Source: Actinophytocola sp035995025 | Lineage (GTDB): Bacteria; Actinomycetota; Actinomycetes; Mycobacteriales; Pseudonocardiaceae | Length of the DNA: 64,000 bases | Direction: 5' to 3' | Assembly (NCBI GenBank): GCA_035995025.1 | Contig: DASYKY010000074.1 | Span: 57,771-121,770 of the forward strand | Part shown: in pieces, positions 8,529 through 18,470 of the stretch | Numbering within the stretch: position 1 is the stretch's first letter | Layout: every line of letters begins with the position of its first letter | Notes under the pieces: model-generated | Databases searched by the model: none | What the model was told of the DNA's origin: nothing | The model's input: the letters and a program-made list of their open reading frames with translations, nothing else | Position numbers and translations under genes: made by a program

Positions 8529-9462
8529 CGGTGCTCCGTTCCTCGGCCCAGAACAGCAGCCGGCGTTCGACGATCCGCACGAGGAGGAACAGCACCACGC
8601 CGATCAGGGTCAGCAGGACCAGCGCGGCGAACACGCCGGCCTGGTCGAACACGGTGGTGTAGATCTGCACCCGGCCGCCGAGCCCGTCGCCGCCGGTGGC
8701 GAACTCGCCCACGACCGCGCCGGTCAGGGAGAACACGACTGCGACGTTGAGCCCGGCGAAGATCATCGGCAGCCCGGAGCGCAGCTTCACATGCCAGAAC
8801 ACCTGCCACCGGCTGCCCCCGAGCGCCCGCACGATGTCCAGCCGCTCGGCAGGCACGAGCTGGAACCCGGAGCGGGCGTTCACCAGCATCGGGAAGAACG
8901 TCAGCAGCGCCACGATGGTGAACTTCGGCAGGTAGCCGGGGCCGAGCAGCAACAGGAACAGCGGTGCGATGGCGACCTTCGGGGTGACCTGCATGGCCAC
9001 GATGTAGGGCGCCAGCACCGCCCACGCGCCGGCGAACTCGGCCAGCAACGCCGCGACGACCACGCCGCACACGCAGCCGACCAGCAGGCCGCCCATGGCC
9101 TCCTGGAGCGTGTCGAGGATGCTGCCGTACCAGGCCGCGGGGGATTCGAGCGGCTGGGTGAACCCCGACCACAGCGACTGCCACACGTCCAGCGGGGAGG
9201 CCAGCACGACCGGGCTGATGTCGAACACGACGATGGCGAGCTGCCAGCCGCCGACGATCACCACGAGCACCAGCAGCTGCCAGAGCAGCAGGAACCGGCG
9301 GCGGCGACGCCTGCGGACGGGGGGCGCCGCGGCCTCGGCAACTCCGGGCGGCCCGGCCCCGTTCACCGCCGCCGCCCCGTTCCGCTCGCCGGCCGGTGAG
9401 TCGGCCGGTGAGTCGGCGGAGCTGTCGTGCACCTCGCCAGACACGCCACTGGGTCTGGTCAT
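8512..9462 (-). CDS. ABC transporter permease, TauC/SsuC-type
   Basis: A 316-residue inner-membrane permease. After a long hydrophilic, Arg-rich N-terminus (about 70 residues, ending VRRRRRRRFLLLW) there are about six hydrophobic segments. The cytoplasmic coupling helix region is DIVRALGGSRWQVFWHVKL, with the EAA-type spacing of BPD_transp_1 permeases. The ATG at 9462 sits 4 bp after the cyclase stop. It pairs with the ATPase at 1095-1904 and the binding protein at 13539-14660. The extended basic N-terminal tail is longer than in typical TauC proteins; an internal start is possible but no better ribosome site was seen. Confidence 0.9.
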   Translation of the reverse strand: MTRPSGVSGEVHDSSADSPADSPAGERNGAAAVNGAGPPGVAEAAAPPVRRRRRRRFLLLWQLLVLVVIVGGWQLAIVVFDISPVVLASPLDVWQSLWSGFTQPLESPAAWYGSILDTLQEAMGGLLVGCVCGVVVAALLAEFAGAWAVLAPYIVAMQVTPKVAIAPLFLLLLGPGYLPKFTIVALLTFFPMLVNARSGFQLVPAERLDIVRALGGSRWQVFWHVKLRSGLPMIFAGLNVAVVFSLTGAVVGEFATGGDGLGGRVQIYTTVFDQAGVFAALVLLTLIGVVLFLLVRIVERRLLFWAEERSTDVVGA

Positions 9463-9466
9463 GGCC

Positions 9467-10357
9467 TCACACCACCGCGATCGGCGCGAGCGGGCCGCCG
9501 GTGCCGCCGACGACCGGAAGCGGGTTGAGTGCCAGCAGGAACTCGAAATGGCCGGCCGCGGCCAGCTCATCGAGCACGAGCAGCTCGATCAGCGGCAGCC
9601 CCTGGTTGCGCAGCAGCTCCAGATGCAGCGGCATCATCGTGCCGTCCTCGCCCGGCACCACCTCGACTGCCGCGGTGTCCGCGCCGACCGCGCAGGCCTC
9701 GCCGTCGACGAGCCATTCGGCGACCTCCCGGCCGATGCCGGGGCGGGAGTCACCCTCGAACGTCTCGGCGCCGAGCTCGTCGTAGGCGCCGAGCCAGCCG
9801 GTGCGGAACAGCACCGCGTCGCCGCTCTCCAGTCCGCCGATCCCTTGCCGCCGAAGTGCCTCCTCGACGTGCGAGCGGCTGATGACGAAGCCCTTCTCCA
9901 GGTACGGCACGCCGAGCAGGCCCGGGATGTCGACGAGGATGCCGCGGGTCAGTACCGGGCCGATGGTGTGCACGGACAGCTTGCGGGCGCCGGAGGTGCG
10001 CACGCTCGAGGACGGGAAGCCGTTGTACAGCTGGCCGTCCGACCACGCGTGGCACAGCGCGTCGATGTGCGTGCAGCCGTGGGTGGGGAGGAAGACGTAG
10101 TCGTCGGCGACGCAGAGCTGTCCCTGCGCGGCGTCGGCGTAGTCGCCGCCGGTGAGCCGCATCAGGTGCAGCGGCCGGTTGCGGGTCTTCGTGCCGGCGA
10201 ACGGCCCGGAACGGCGGATCGGGATGCACAGCGAGAAGGATTCGCCGCGGCGCACCAGCCCGATGCCGCGCAGCGTCGCGGCCTGGTCGGCGAAGTTGAG
10301 CGCGCCGCGTTCATCGTCGGTGCCCCAACGGCCCCACCGGGATTTCAGCGAGTCCAT
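9467..10357 (-). CDS. cyclase-family metal-dependent hydrolase
   Basis: A 296-residue protein of the cyclase family (kynurenine formamidase KynB, isatin hydrolase and polyketide-cyclase-like hydrolases). The metal-binding motif is plain: THGCTHIDALCHAW, matching the family's HxGTHxDxxxH with Cys in place of Thr/Ser. The sequence opens with SRWGRWGTDDERGALNF, common in the bacterial 'cyclase' group. The C-terminal part holds EDGTMMPLHLELLRNQGLPL. Family members hydrolyse amides, lactams or lactones using a divalent metal. GGAGGAG precedes the ATG; it lies 16 bp after the thiolase-like gene. The bond cleaved here is probably an amide, lactone or lactam in the imported compound, but that is inference. 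Confidence 0.87.
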   Translation of the reverse strand: MDSLKSRWGRWGTDDERGALNFADQAATLRGIGLVRRGESFSLCIPIRRSGPFAGTKTRNRPLHLMRLTGGDYADAAQGQLCVADDYVFLPTHGCTHIDALCHAWSDGQLYNGFPSSSVRTSGARKLSVHTIGPVLTRGILVDIPGLLGVPYLEKGFVISRSHVEEALRRQGIGGLESGDAVLFRTGWLGAYDELGAETFEGDSRPGIGREVAEWLVDGEACAVGADTAAVEVVPGEDGTMMPLHLELLRNQGLPLIELLVLDELAAAGHFEFLLALNPLPVVGGTGGPLAPIAVV

Positions 10358-10373
10358 CGTGTACTCCTCCGCG

Positions 10374-11525
10374 TTATTGGTTGGCCAGGACGATCGTGCT
10401 GTGGAGGTTGAGCGGGCCGCCGAACCCGTGGATGGCGGCGAGGTCGGCGTCGGGGATCTGCCGGTCCCCGGCCCGGCCCTGGAGCTGGCGGACCGACTCG
10501 ATCAGGTGGGCGAGGGAGTTGATGCTGTTGCCCCACGACAGTGCGCCGCCGTGGGTGTTGATCGCGACCGATCCACCGGGCGCGAACTCGCCCGCCTCGG
10601 CGAGCTTCGCCGCTTCACCCGGCGCGCAGTACCCGAGCTGCTCCAGCATCAACAGCGGCATGAAACTGAACGGGTCGTACACGCCGAAGATCCGCACGTC
10701 CTGCGGGCGCACGCCGGAGGCCTCCCACGCTCGGGCGGCCGAGGCTGCGGCGCCCGCGTCGTCGAGCGCCGTTAACACGTCGGTGTAGCCGCGCCGGGTG
10801 TACCACTCACCGGAGCCGAGCACCTTCACCGGCGCATGCGGCGTCCGGCGCGCCCGGTCCGGCGTCGTGACCACGACCGCGCCCGCGCCATTGTTGGTCT
10901 GGCAGCAGTCGAACTTGCGCAGCGGCTCGGCGATCGGCGGCGCGGTCCGGGTGTCCTCGAGGGACAGCGGGCTGCGGCGCAGGGCCTGCGGGTGCAGCAG
11001 GGCCCACTGCCGGGCCGCGACGGCCACGTGCCCGAGGTGGTCCATGGTGACCTGGTGCCGGCGCTGGTACTCGCGAGCGATCATGGCGAACCACGACGCG
11101 GCGAGGCTGCCCCACGAGGCGTCGAACTCGCCGTGCATGTAGGCCATCTCGCGCACGATCTCCGCGCGGCTGCCGCGGATCCAGCCGCTCACGACGACGA
11201 CGGTGTCGCACAGCCCGGCGGAGACGTGCGCGGCGGCGTGTGCCACGCTCGCCGTGTGCGAGGCGCCCGCGACGTCGACCATGTGGTGGTAGCGCAGCGG
11301 CCGGTCCAGCAGTTCGGCCCACAGCCCGGGCGCGGCGACCGCGGCGCTCTTGTTCTCCGAGCGGATGTTGGCCAGGCCGTCGACCTCGTCCAGCTGGATC
11401 TCGGCGTCGGCCAGCGCGCCCAGGATGGCCTCGCGGAGCACATCGTGGTGGGTGCGGCCGGGGAGTTCGCCCTGCTCGGTGGTGTACACGCCGGCGATGG
11501 CCGCGCCGCGTCCGTGGTCGGTCAT
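10374..11525 (-). CDS. thiolase-fold protein (SCP2-thiolase/Ltp2-like), partner of the adjacent DUF35 protein
   Basis: A 383-residue thiolase-fold protein. The C-terminal His-Gly region is present as INTHGGALSWGNSINSLAH. The position of the nucleophilic Cys in true thiolases reads VDVAGASHTASVAHAAAH, so the Cys is missing. This matches Ltp2-type proteins, which with a DUF35 partner (as in ChsH2) catalyse retro-aldol cleavage rather than thiolysis. Its ATG overlaps the stop of the DUF35 gene by four bases, so equal expression of the pair is expected. Likely role: C-C bond cleavage of a 3-hydroxyacyl-CoA to an acyl-CoA plus an aldehyde or ketone, possibly feeding the aldehyde dehydrogenase. Confidence 0.85.
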   Translation of the reverse strand: MTDHGRGAAIAGVYTTEQGELPGRTHHDVLREAILGALADAEIQLDEVDGLANIRSENKSAAVAAPGLWAELLDRPLRYHHMVDVAGASHTASVAHAAAHVSAGLCDTVVVVSGWIRGSRAEIVREMAYMHGEFDASWGSLAASWFAMIAREYQRRHQVTMDHLGHVAVAARQWALLHPQALRRSPLSLEDTRTAPPIAEPLRKFDCCQTNNGAGAVVVTTPDRARRTPHAPVKVLGSGEWYTRRGYTDVLTALDDAGAAASAARAWEASGVRPQDVRIFGVYDPFSFMPLLMLEQLGYCAPGEAAKLAEAGEFAPGGSVAINTHGGALSWGNSINSLAHLIESVRQLQGRAGDRQIPDADLAAIHGFGGPLNLHSTIVLANQ

Positions 11526-11928
11526 CGCGGCTCGTCTCCGTCCGGGGTGAAGAAGTACAGCGACCGGCCGTCCACGTCGCGGAACACCGTCCGCACGGGC
11601 AGCCCGATGTCTACTGTGGGCGGATCGGTGTCGATGACGTTGCTGAGCAGCCGCACGCCGGTGTTCGCCAGCTCCACCAGCGCGATCACGTACGGTGTCT
11701 CGAACACGGGGAGCGGCGGCCGGTGGACCACGGTGAACGCGCTGACGACGCCGTCACCGGACACTGGCTCCCAGCCCGGGTCGCCGCGCCCGCAGCCGGG
11801 GCACAGCGGCAGCGGCGGGTGGATGAACCGGTCGCACTCGGCGCAGTGCTGGATCACCAGGCGGTGCTTCGCGACGGCGTCCCAGAACGGTTGCGCGGCC
11901 GCGCTCGGCTCGGGCAGCGGCCTGCCCG

Positions 11929-11947
<19 letters not shown>
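11522..11947 (-). CDS. DUF35 OB-fold protein with N-terminal zinc ribbon
   Basis: A 141-residue protein with an N-terminal helix, a rubredoxin-like zinc ribbon (CAEC about residue 35, CPGC about residue 50), then an OB-fold (WEPVSGDGVVSAFTVVHRPP onward). These proteins bind thiolase-fold enzymes as a non-catalytic scaffold that passes or holds the CoA substrate, as in archaeal thiolase/HMG-CoA synthase complexes and Ltp2-ChsH2. The adjoining gene at 10374 supplies the partner, with a 4-bp overlap. It also overlaps the preceding ligase gene by 19 bp. This is the first of three such pairs in the window. Confidence 0.92.
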
Positions 11948-13538
<1,591 letters not shown>

Positions 13539-13542
<4 letters not shown>

Positions 13543-14660
13543 GGCTTGAACCCGCGGGCGAACTTCTCGATCTCGGCCCGGTCGAAGTCGTTCGCCTCCT
13601 TGATGAGGTCGTTCGTGTAGTACTGGCTGGCGTCCACTCCGGTCAGTCCCTGGAAGCTGAGGTAGTCCTGCCAGCCGCCGGCCGGGAACTCGCCGATCGA
13701 CAGGCCCTGCGGCGGCAGCACGATCTCCATGCGTTTCCGCAGGCCCGGCACGAACTGCTTGACCGCGTCGTCCACGGAGGTGTTGGTCGGCAGCGTGTCC
13801 GGGTGCATGTCGAAGTGCAGCCGCAGCGCCGCTTCCGGGTTCACCGAGGTGAAGACCTCCGCCTTCGCGCCTACCCGCGCGGCCCTGACCGCCGCGTCAC
13901 GGTTCTGGGACAGGAAGGTGTTCGCCGAGCCCAGCGAGTTGCCCACCCGCAGCTTCTTGATGAAGTCCGGCTGGTCGAGCAGGCGGATGTCGTGGCCGTA
14001 CACCGTCTTGTCGGCGACGAAGTCGGTGTCGAACGACACGATGCAGTCGATCGTGCCCTTGTCGAGGGCGACCGCGGCGCCGGGGCCGTACAGCGGCAGG
14101 AACTTGACCTCGGTCTGCGGGTTGACGCCGACCGACTCGAGCACCTTCTGCGCGTAGTAGTGGCTCGCGCTGCCGAGCGCCTGCACGGCGATCGTCTTGC
14201 CGCGCAGCTGGTCGAAACTGTGGATCGAGCTGTCCGGCTTGACCCCGAACCAGTAGAGGATGCCGTAGGTGGCGTTGAAGAACATCTTGTACGGCTGGGC
14301 GACGCCCTTCTTGGCCGTCTGGAACATCGGGTCCTGGAAACCGACGCCGACCTGGACCGCGCCCTGCTGCATCGCGGTGAGCAGCACGGTGGCGCCGTTG
14401 TAGCCGGTCCACTCAGCGTCGATCTTCTCGTCGGCGTACCAGTTGAGCCTGGGGCTCAGGCCGATCCAGTAGTAACAGATGGACGGGTTGAGAATCGTGT
14501 TGGCCAGCGCGAACTTCACGGAGGTCTTGCCTCCGCCGCCCGTGCTGGTCTGCTGTTGGTTGCCGGCGCACGCGGCCAGGGCCGGCACCGACAGTGCCGC
14601 CGCGCCGGCGATCGCCGCCACTGAAAGGAAGTTCCTTCTGGACATCGAAGAAGAACGCAT
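13539..14660 (-). CDS. ABC transporter substrate-binding lipoprotein, NMT1/Tau-type, Tat signal
   Basis: A 373-residue periplasmic-type binding protein. The signal peptide has a twin-arginine motif SRRNFLS followed by a hydrophobic run and the lipobox ALAACAGN, so it should be exported folded by Tat and lipidated. The mature part follows the NMT1/THI5-like fold (FALANTILNPSICYYWIG, AMQQGAVQVGVGFQD, DQLRGKTIAVQALGS). GAGG is placed before the ATG. It is the binding subunit for the ATPase at 1095 and permease at 8512. Related transporters import taurine, alkanesulfonates, nitrate, pyrimidine precursors or aromatic acids. Proteins of this class often fold before export, which fits the RR motif. 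Confidence 0.92.
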
Positions 14661-14767
14661 GACTAGACCTCGCGATATCCGCGCAAACCCCCACCGACAG
14701 TTCCGTGATGCTGACCCCGGTCGTGTTCAGTCCGAAAAGGACCATGAAGCTGGACGGCGCGGACCGG

Positions 14768-15691
14768 TCAGGTCCGCCACCACCGTTCGACCGCGCCACC
14801 GGCCCGCATCCACGGGTAGTTCCCGGCGTTGCCGAACCCGAAGATCGGGTGGTTGCCGCGGCGGATCGCCTCCAGGTTGGACATCTCCTCGATCCGCGCG
14901 TTCGCGATGTTCACGTCCGGGCCGAACGTGCGGACCAGCCAGAACTGCAGCCACTGCCGGTTCTGCTTGGGCCGCAGGCCCGAGACCTCGAACATGATGT
15001 TGTCCTGGCCGACCTGCCGGGCCACCTCGATGACTTGCTGTGTGCCCGTCCCCGCCTGCGCACGGATCCGCTCCGGGTCGTCACCCATGACCATCCGCAG
15101 CAGGTGACCTTCCCAGTAGACCTTCCACGCGCCGGCTTCGAGCAGCTGGGTGAACTCGTCGACCGTGACGTCGACGTCGATCACGTCCTCGGCGAGCCGG
15201 GTCTCGTCGCCGTCGGCGAACTTGCGGCCGACCTCGCCGACCACTCGGTAGTCCAGCTCCGCGGCGGCGCGCACGAGCTCCGCGTGCTGGTCGAGGTCGC
15301 CCCGGGTCGAGGTCGTGTTCGACACCTCTACGCAGTTGAACCCGAAGTCGCGCAGGCGTTTGAGGACTTCGTCGGTCTTGTTCTGCTGCTCGGCGACTTC
15401 CAGGAACAAGCCGCCGGGCTGCACGAGCACGTCGTGCTTGAGGTAGGTCTCCACCCGCCGCCGGACGTGGCCCACCGAGCTGAGCAGCAGCGGGTCCCAC
15501 AACTTCACCACGTCGAGGTAGGGCCCGAACGCATCGAGCACCCCGTCGACGAACCCGATCGGCCACCCCTGGTCCATGACCATGGTGAGGCCCTTCTCTC
15601 GGGGCTTGTGCTCCGTCCGGGGTGCGACCGCCAGCTGTAGGAAGTCCAGCGCGGCCATGTTGTCGTCCGGAACCGCCGTCTGCGAACTCAT
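14768..15691 (-). CDS. ComA-like protein (phosphosulfolactate synthase family)
   Basis: A 307-residue TIM-barrel protein that follows the ComA pattern along its length: KPREKGLTMVMDQG, YLDVVKLWDPLLL, PGGLFLEVAEQQNK, FNCVEVSN, YRVVGEVGRKFADGD, KVYWEG, and FGPDVNIANARIEE. ComA joins phosphoenolpyruvate and sulfite to make 2-phospho-3-sulfolactate in coenzyme M synthesis; many bacterial homologues have unknown roles. GGGAGG precedes the ATG. It is the first gene of the minus operon, separated by 107 bp from the binding-protein gene. No ComB or ComC gene is present, so coenzyme M synthesis is not supported. A role in sulfonate metabolism, possibly run in the C-S bond-cleaving direction, is a hypothesis. 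Confidence 0.85.
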   Translation of the reverse strand: MSSQTAVPDDNMAALDFLQLAVAPRTEHKPREKGLTMVMDQGWPIGFVDGVLDAFGPYLDVVKLWDPLLLSSVGHVRRRVETYLKHDVLVQPGGLFLEVAEQQNKTDEVLKRLRDFGFNCVEVSNTTSTRGDLDQHAELVRAAAELDYRVVGEVGRKFADGDETRLAEDVIDVDVTVDEFTQLLEAGAWKVYWEGHLLRMVMGDDPERIRAQAGTGTQQVIEVARQVGQDNIMFEVSGLRPKQNRQWLQFWLVRTFGPDVNIANARIEEMSNLEAIRRGNHPIFGFGNAGNYPWMRAGGAVERWWRT

Positions 15692-15972
15692 GGAGCCTCC
15701 CTGGGTCCGGCTACACCACGTGTTCGCGTGGCTGCACCTGTTCGCCTCAACAAAACGGGCGTTCCAAACTGTAAGCCCGCCGTCTCCGCTCGTCAACGAC
15801 GTCTTCGCGGGACAGGGGAGGAGGCGTGCCGACCTCGCCGCCATGCGTGCTCGCCGCCCCGGCTACGTCCCGTGGCCACGCGAGCACGTATTTCGACGCT
15901 TGTACGGGATTCGGTGGCGATCTAGTATACAAGCGGTATGGCACAGGTATACCGCGAAGGCGAGGGTGCGAC
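15692..15972. promoter_or_regulatory. divergent intergenic region between the ComA-like operon and rraA-like operon
   Basis: A 281-bp spacer that must hold promoters for both the minus catabolic operon and the plus rraA-like unit. The right part carries the recognisable promoter/operator described separately. The left part is less GC-rich than the genes (around 15745-15775), which fits a promoter for the ComA-like gene, but I could not pick convincing -10/-35 hexamers for that direction. No small ORF with a ribosome site was seen. Confidence 0.6.
15900..15952 (+). promoter_or_regulatory. promoter with triple GTATAC operator upstream of rraA-like gene
   Basis: A TTGTAC box at 15900-15905 and a TAGTAT box at 15923-15928 are 17 bp apart, a sigma70-like promoter. 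Overlapping and following the -10 box are three hexamers spaced exactly 11 bp apart: GTATAC (15925-15930), GTATGG (15936-15941) and GTATAC (15947-15952). The 6-5-6-5-6 layout is the same as at the 18.2 and 28.9 kb promoters. GTATAC cores are typical of GntR/FCD operators (for example the UxuR/ExuR type), and a GntR/FCD gene lies at 42594. A repressor bound here would cover the -10 box and start site. Seen directly: boxes and spacing. Inferred: the regulator. Confidence 0.75.
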
Positions 15973-16638
15973 ATGGTCATCGACGCGGGGCTTGTTCCAG
16001 GTTTGGTAGACCGGGCTCGCGTTATTCAGACGAGCACCTGGAGTGACGCACTCGACGAGTGCGGACTGCCCGCTTCGGTAATGACCGGGCCGTCTTTTCG
16101 CGCCGGGTCGGCGAACATATTCGGGCCAGCGGTGACGATTGCCGAGGAAGTGGCGGAATTCGGTGACGCGCCCCTCGACGATTTCGCCCTCGGCTCGATC
16201 TTTCCGAAGGTGGCCCCCGGCGCGGTCCTGGTGTTCGCGGCGAGCGGCTCATCGATCTCGACGCTGGGTGGGGTCGCGGCCCGGCACGCTCTGCGCAAGA
16301 GCGTGGCGGGCGTCGTCATCGACGGCGGCTGCCGGGATCTGGACGAGCTGATGGCACTGGGCCTGCCCATCTGGAGCACGCACGTCACGCCACGATCGGG
16401 AAAGGGCCGCATCCGGGTGGTCGCCGTCAACGCGCCGGTCGTCTGCGGCGGCGTCACCGTGCGCCCCGGGGACTGGGTCGCCGCGGACCGGACCGGCGTC
16501 GTCGTGCTGCCCGCGCCGGCGCTCGAGAACGTGCTGAGCTGCGCGGAGAAGCTCGCCGCCCGCGACGACTCCTTCGAGGCGGCGCTCGCGCGCGGCCTGG
16601 AGTTCGGCGAGGCCGTCGAGCAGGTCGGGCACGTATAG
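15973..16638 (+). CDS. RraA-family aldolase/decarboxylase
   Basis: A 221-residue RraA-fold protein. The catalytic pattern of the HMG/CHA aldolase group is complete: VIDGGCRDLDEL holds the R-D-x2-E element that binds substrate and metal, which RNase E-regulator RraA proteins lack. Members cleave 4-hydroxy-4-methyl-2-oxoglutarate or decarboxylate oxaloacetate. The ATG follows GAGGG and begins only 20 bp after the last operator hexamer, so the leader is very short. The ThDP enzyme gene starts 2 bp downstream, making a two-gene unit. A retro-aldol or decarboxylation step on a small oxo acid is likely. Confidence 0.88.
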   Translation: MVIDAGLVPGLVDRARVIQTSTWSDALDECGLPASVMTGPSFRAGSANIFGPAVTIAEEVAEFGDAPLDDFALGSIFPKVAPGAVLVFAASGSSISTLGGVAARHALRKSVAGVVIDGGCRDLDELMALGLPIWSTHVTPRSGKGRIRVVAVNAPVVCGGVTVRPGDWVAADRTGVVVLPAPALENVLSCAEKLAARDDSFEAALARGLEFGEAVEQVGHV

Positions 16639-16640
16639 CG

Positions 16641-18230
16641 ATGCGCACGTTCGCCGACACCTTTCTGCACCGCCTGCGGGCCGCCGGGGGCCAGGTGCTC
16701 GCCGGCCTGCCCGGCGGCGGCAGCAACGGCGACTTCGTCGAGGCCGCCGACGGTGCGGGCGTGAGGTTCGTGCTCACCAGCACCGAGACCGGCGGCGCGC
16801 TGCTGGCGGCCACGCTGGGCGAGCTGACCGGCGCCCCGAACGCGTGCCTCGCGACGCTGGGCCCGGGCGCCGCCTCGGTGACGAACGGCGTGGCGCACGC
16901 CGCCCTGGACCGGTGTCCGCTCGTGGCGCTCACCGACGACCTCACGGCAGGCGACCGGCAGCGTTTCGCCCACCAGGCGTTCGACCAGAGCGCACTGCTC
17001 GGCTCGCTGGCCAAGCGGTCCTACCTGGTCACCGGCGACGCGCCGGACCCGTCGGTGATCGGTGCCGCCATCCGGCTGACCACCAGCGGCCGGCCCGGCC
17101 CGGTGCATGTGGCGACCTGCCGGGAGTCCGCCGGTGCGCTCGTCGCGCCGGAACCGGCCGGGTCCGCGGACGGCGAACCCGGTGCGGCGGAGATCGCCAC
17201 CGTTACGCCGCCCGGGCCGCTCGCCACCGCGCGGCGGCCGGTCGCGCTGGTCGGGCTCGGCGTGCGCGCGGCCGACGCGGCCGCGGTCGCCCGCTTCTGC
17301 CGGGACGGCAACGTGCCGGTCCTCGCGACGTACAAGGGCAAGGGCGTGCTGCCGGACACCGACCCCCTCGCGGCCGGCGTCCTGACGAACGCGCGGATCG
17401 AGTCCGCCCTGCTCGAGAAGGCCGACGTGCTGATCGGCATCGGCCTGGACCCGGTCGAGCTGCTCCCGCGCACGTGGACCTACGCGCAGCCGCTGGTCCA
17501 CGTGGGCCGCTACCCGGTCCCCGCGGCGCACCTGCCGTTTGCCGCCCAGCTGGTCGGGGACATCGGGGCGGGCCTGCGGGAGATCGCGGCGGTGCTGCCG
17601 CCCGCGGAGTGGACGGCCGGCGAGATCGACGAGCTGATCCGCGCGCCGCGCGCTCGGCTGTGGGACGGCTGGGCCGGCTTCGGGCCCGCGGACGTCGTCC
17701 GGACGTGTGCCGAGGTGCTGCCGGACGCGCACGTGGCGGTCGACGCCGGGGCCCACATGTTCGCGGCCACCGAGCTGTGGCCGGCCACCCGGCCGCGCCA
17801 GCTGCTGATCTCCAACGGGCTCGCGACGATGGGGTTCGCTCTGCCCGCGGCGATCGCCGCGGCCGTCAACGCGCCCGACGCACCCGTGCTCGCGCTCACC
17901 GGCGACGGCGGCCTGCTCATCGCCCTGGCGGAGCTGCGGACCGCCGTGCGGGAGCGGGCCAGGGTGATCGTCGTCGTGTTCAACGACGGCTCGCTCAGCC
18001 TCATTCGCAGCAAGCTCGAGCTGTCCGGCCGCCCACCCCGCGGCGTGGATCTCGGCGACATGGACTGGCCGAAGGTGGCGGAGGGGATGGGTGCCGCGGC
18101 GTTCGCGTGCACCGGCCGCGACGAACTGGAACGGGCGCTCGTCACCGCGGCCACCGTTGCGGGGCCGTCGTTGATCGATTGTCGGATAGATGGGTCTGGA
18201 TATGGCCGATTACTTGCACAAATACGTTGA
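16641..18230 (+). CDS. thiamine-diphosphate-dependent enzyme (benzoylformate/sulfopyruvate decarboxylase-like)
   Basis: A 529-residue ThDP enzyme. The activating Glu is in FVLTSTETGGALLAATLGE (near residue 50), the central domain spans about 185-320, and the ThDP motif is LTGDGGLLIALAELRTAV to VFNDGSLSL. This motif ends in the canonical N-D, unlike the other ThDP protein at 5278. It is the second and last gene of the rraA-like unit; the next promoter begins directly at its end. The pairing suggests that the 2-oxo acid released by the RraA aldolase is decarboxylated or ligated here. The reaction remains open. Confidence 0.88.
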   Translation: MRTFADTFLHRLRAAGGQVLAGLPGGGSNGDFVEAADGAGVRFVLTSTETGGALLAATLGELTGAPNACLATLGPGAASVTNGVAHAALDRCPLVALTDDLTAGDRQRFAHQAFDQSALLGSLAKRSYLVTGDAPDPSVIGAAIRLTTSGRPGPVHVATCRESAGALVAPEPAGSADGEPGAAEIATVTPPGPLATARRPVALVGLGVRAADAAAVARFCRDGNVPVLATYKGKGVLPDTDPLAAGVLTNARIESALLEKADVLIGIGLDPVELLPRTWTYAQPLVHVGRYPVPAAHLPFAAQLVGDIGAGLREIAAVLPPAEWTAGEIDELIRAPRARLWDGWAGFGPADVVRTCAEVLPDAHVAVDAGAHMFAATELWPATRPRQLLISNGLATMGFALPAAIAAAVNAPDAPVLALTGDGGLLIALAELRTAVRERARVIVVVFNDGSLSLIRSKLELSGRPPRGVDLGDMDWPKVAEGMGAAAFACTGRDELERALVTAATVAGPSLIDCRIDGSGYGRLLAQIR

Positions 18231-18260
18231 CGTTGTAGTATACCGGTAGTATACTACAAC
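18227..18260 (+). promoter_or_regulatory. sigma70-like promoter overlapped by long GTATAC inverted repeat (hyuB operon)
   Basis: TTGACG (18227-18232) and TATACT (18250-18255) are separated by 17 bp, a near-consensus promoter. The spacer and -10 box are filled by a perfect inverted repeat: GTTGTAGTATAC (18232-18243), 5-bp spacer CGGTA, GTATACTACAAC (18249-18260), that is 12-bp arms. The inner hexamers have the same GTATAC-N5-GTATAC spacing as the two other sites in the island. It begins at the stop codon of the preceding ThDP gene, so the hyuB unit is separately started. Binding here would block RNA polymerase. Confidence 0.85.
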
Positions 18261-18470
18261 ATATATCGATTCTTTCCCGTCGGCGATGTGGCCCGCAGGT
18301 ATTGTCGTAAGCGATCCTTTCGACAATGGCGCCATCGCCGGGCAGGGGAGCCGGTTGGTCGCTACCCTGGACAGTTCCGCGCAACCGGCACGGCGAGAGG
18401 TCTCTCCTCCGGGAGAGCCCGCTCAGTGCATAGGTTTCTGAGCAGTACGTGCTGTTTCGCGGAGTTTGAG
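18261..18470 (+). promoter_or_regulatory. long structured 5' leader of the hyuB operon
   Basis: About 210 bp lie between the predicted start site and the hyuB ATG. The stretch can form hairpins: ATTGTCG (18301-18307) with CGACAAT (18321-18327), and CTCTCC (18402-18407) with GGAGAG (18412-18417). No known riboswitch class was recognised, and no leader peptide with a ribosome site was convincing. The other two promoters of this regulon have short leaders, so the extra length is a real difference. Confidence 0.45.

Noticed and set aside
14759..14777. Hairpin GCGGACC-N5-GGTCCGC overlapping the end of the ComA-like gene
   Set aside because: Only a 7-bp stem, overlapping coding sequence in very GC-rich DNA; not enough to call a terminator or attenuator.
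14768..15691. Coenzyme M biosynthesis
   Set aside because: Only the ComA-like step is present; ComB, ComC and ComDE partners and alkene-metabolism genes were not found.
15973..16638. RraA as RNase E inhibitor
   Set aside because: It keeps the R-D-x2-E catalytic element of aldolases and lies in a catabolic unit, so an enzyme role is favoured.
18261..18470. Known riboswitch (glycine, ZTP or TPP type) in the hyuB leader
   Set aside because: Short GGAGAG- and GCCGGGCA-like strings are present but the ordered conserved cores of these classes are not.
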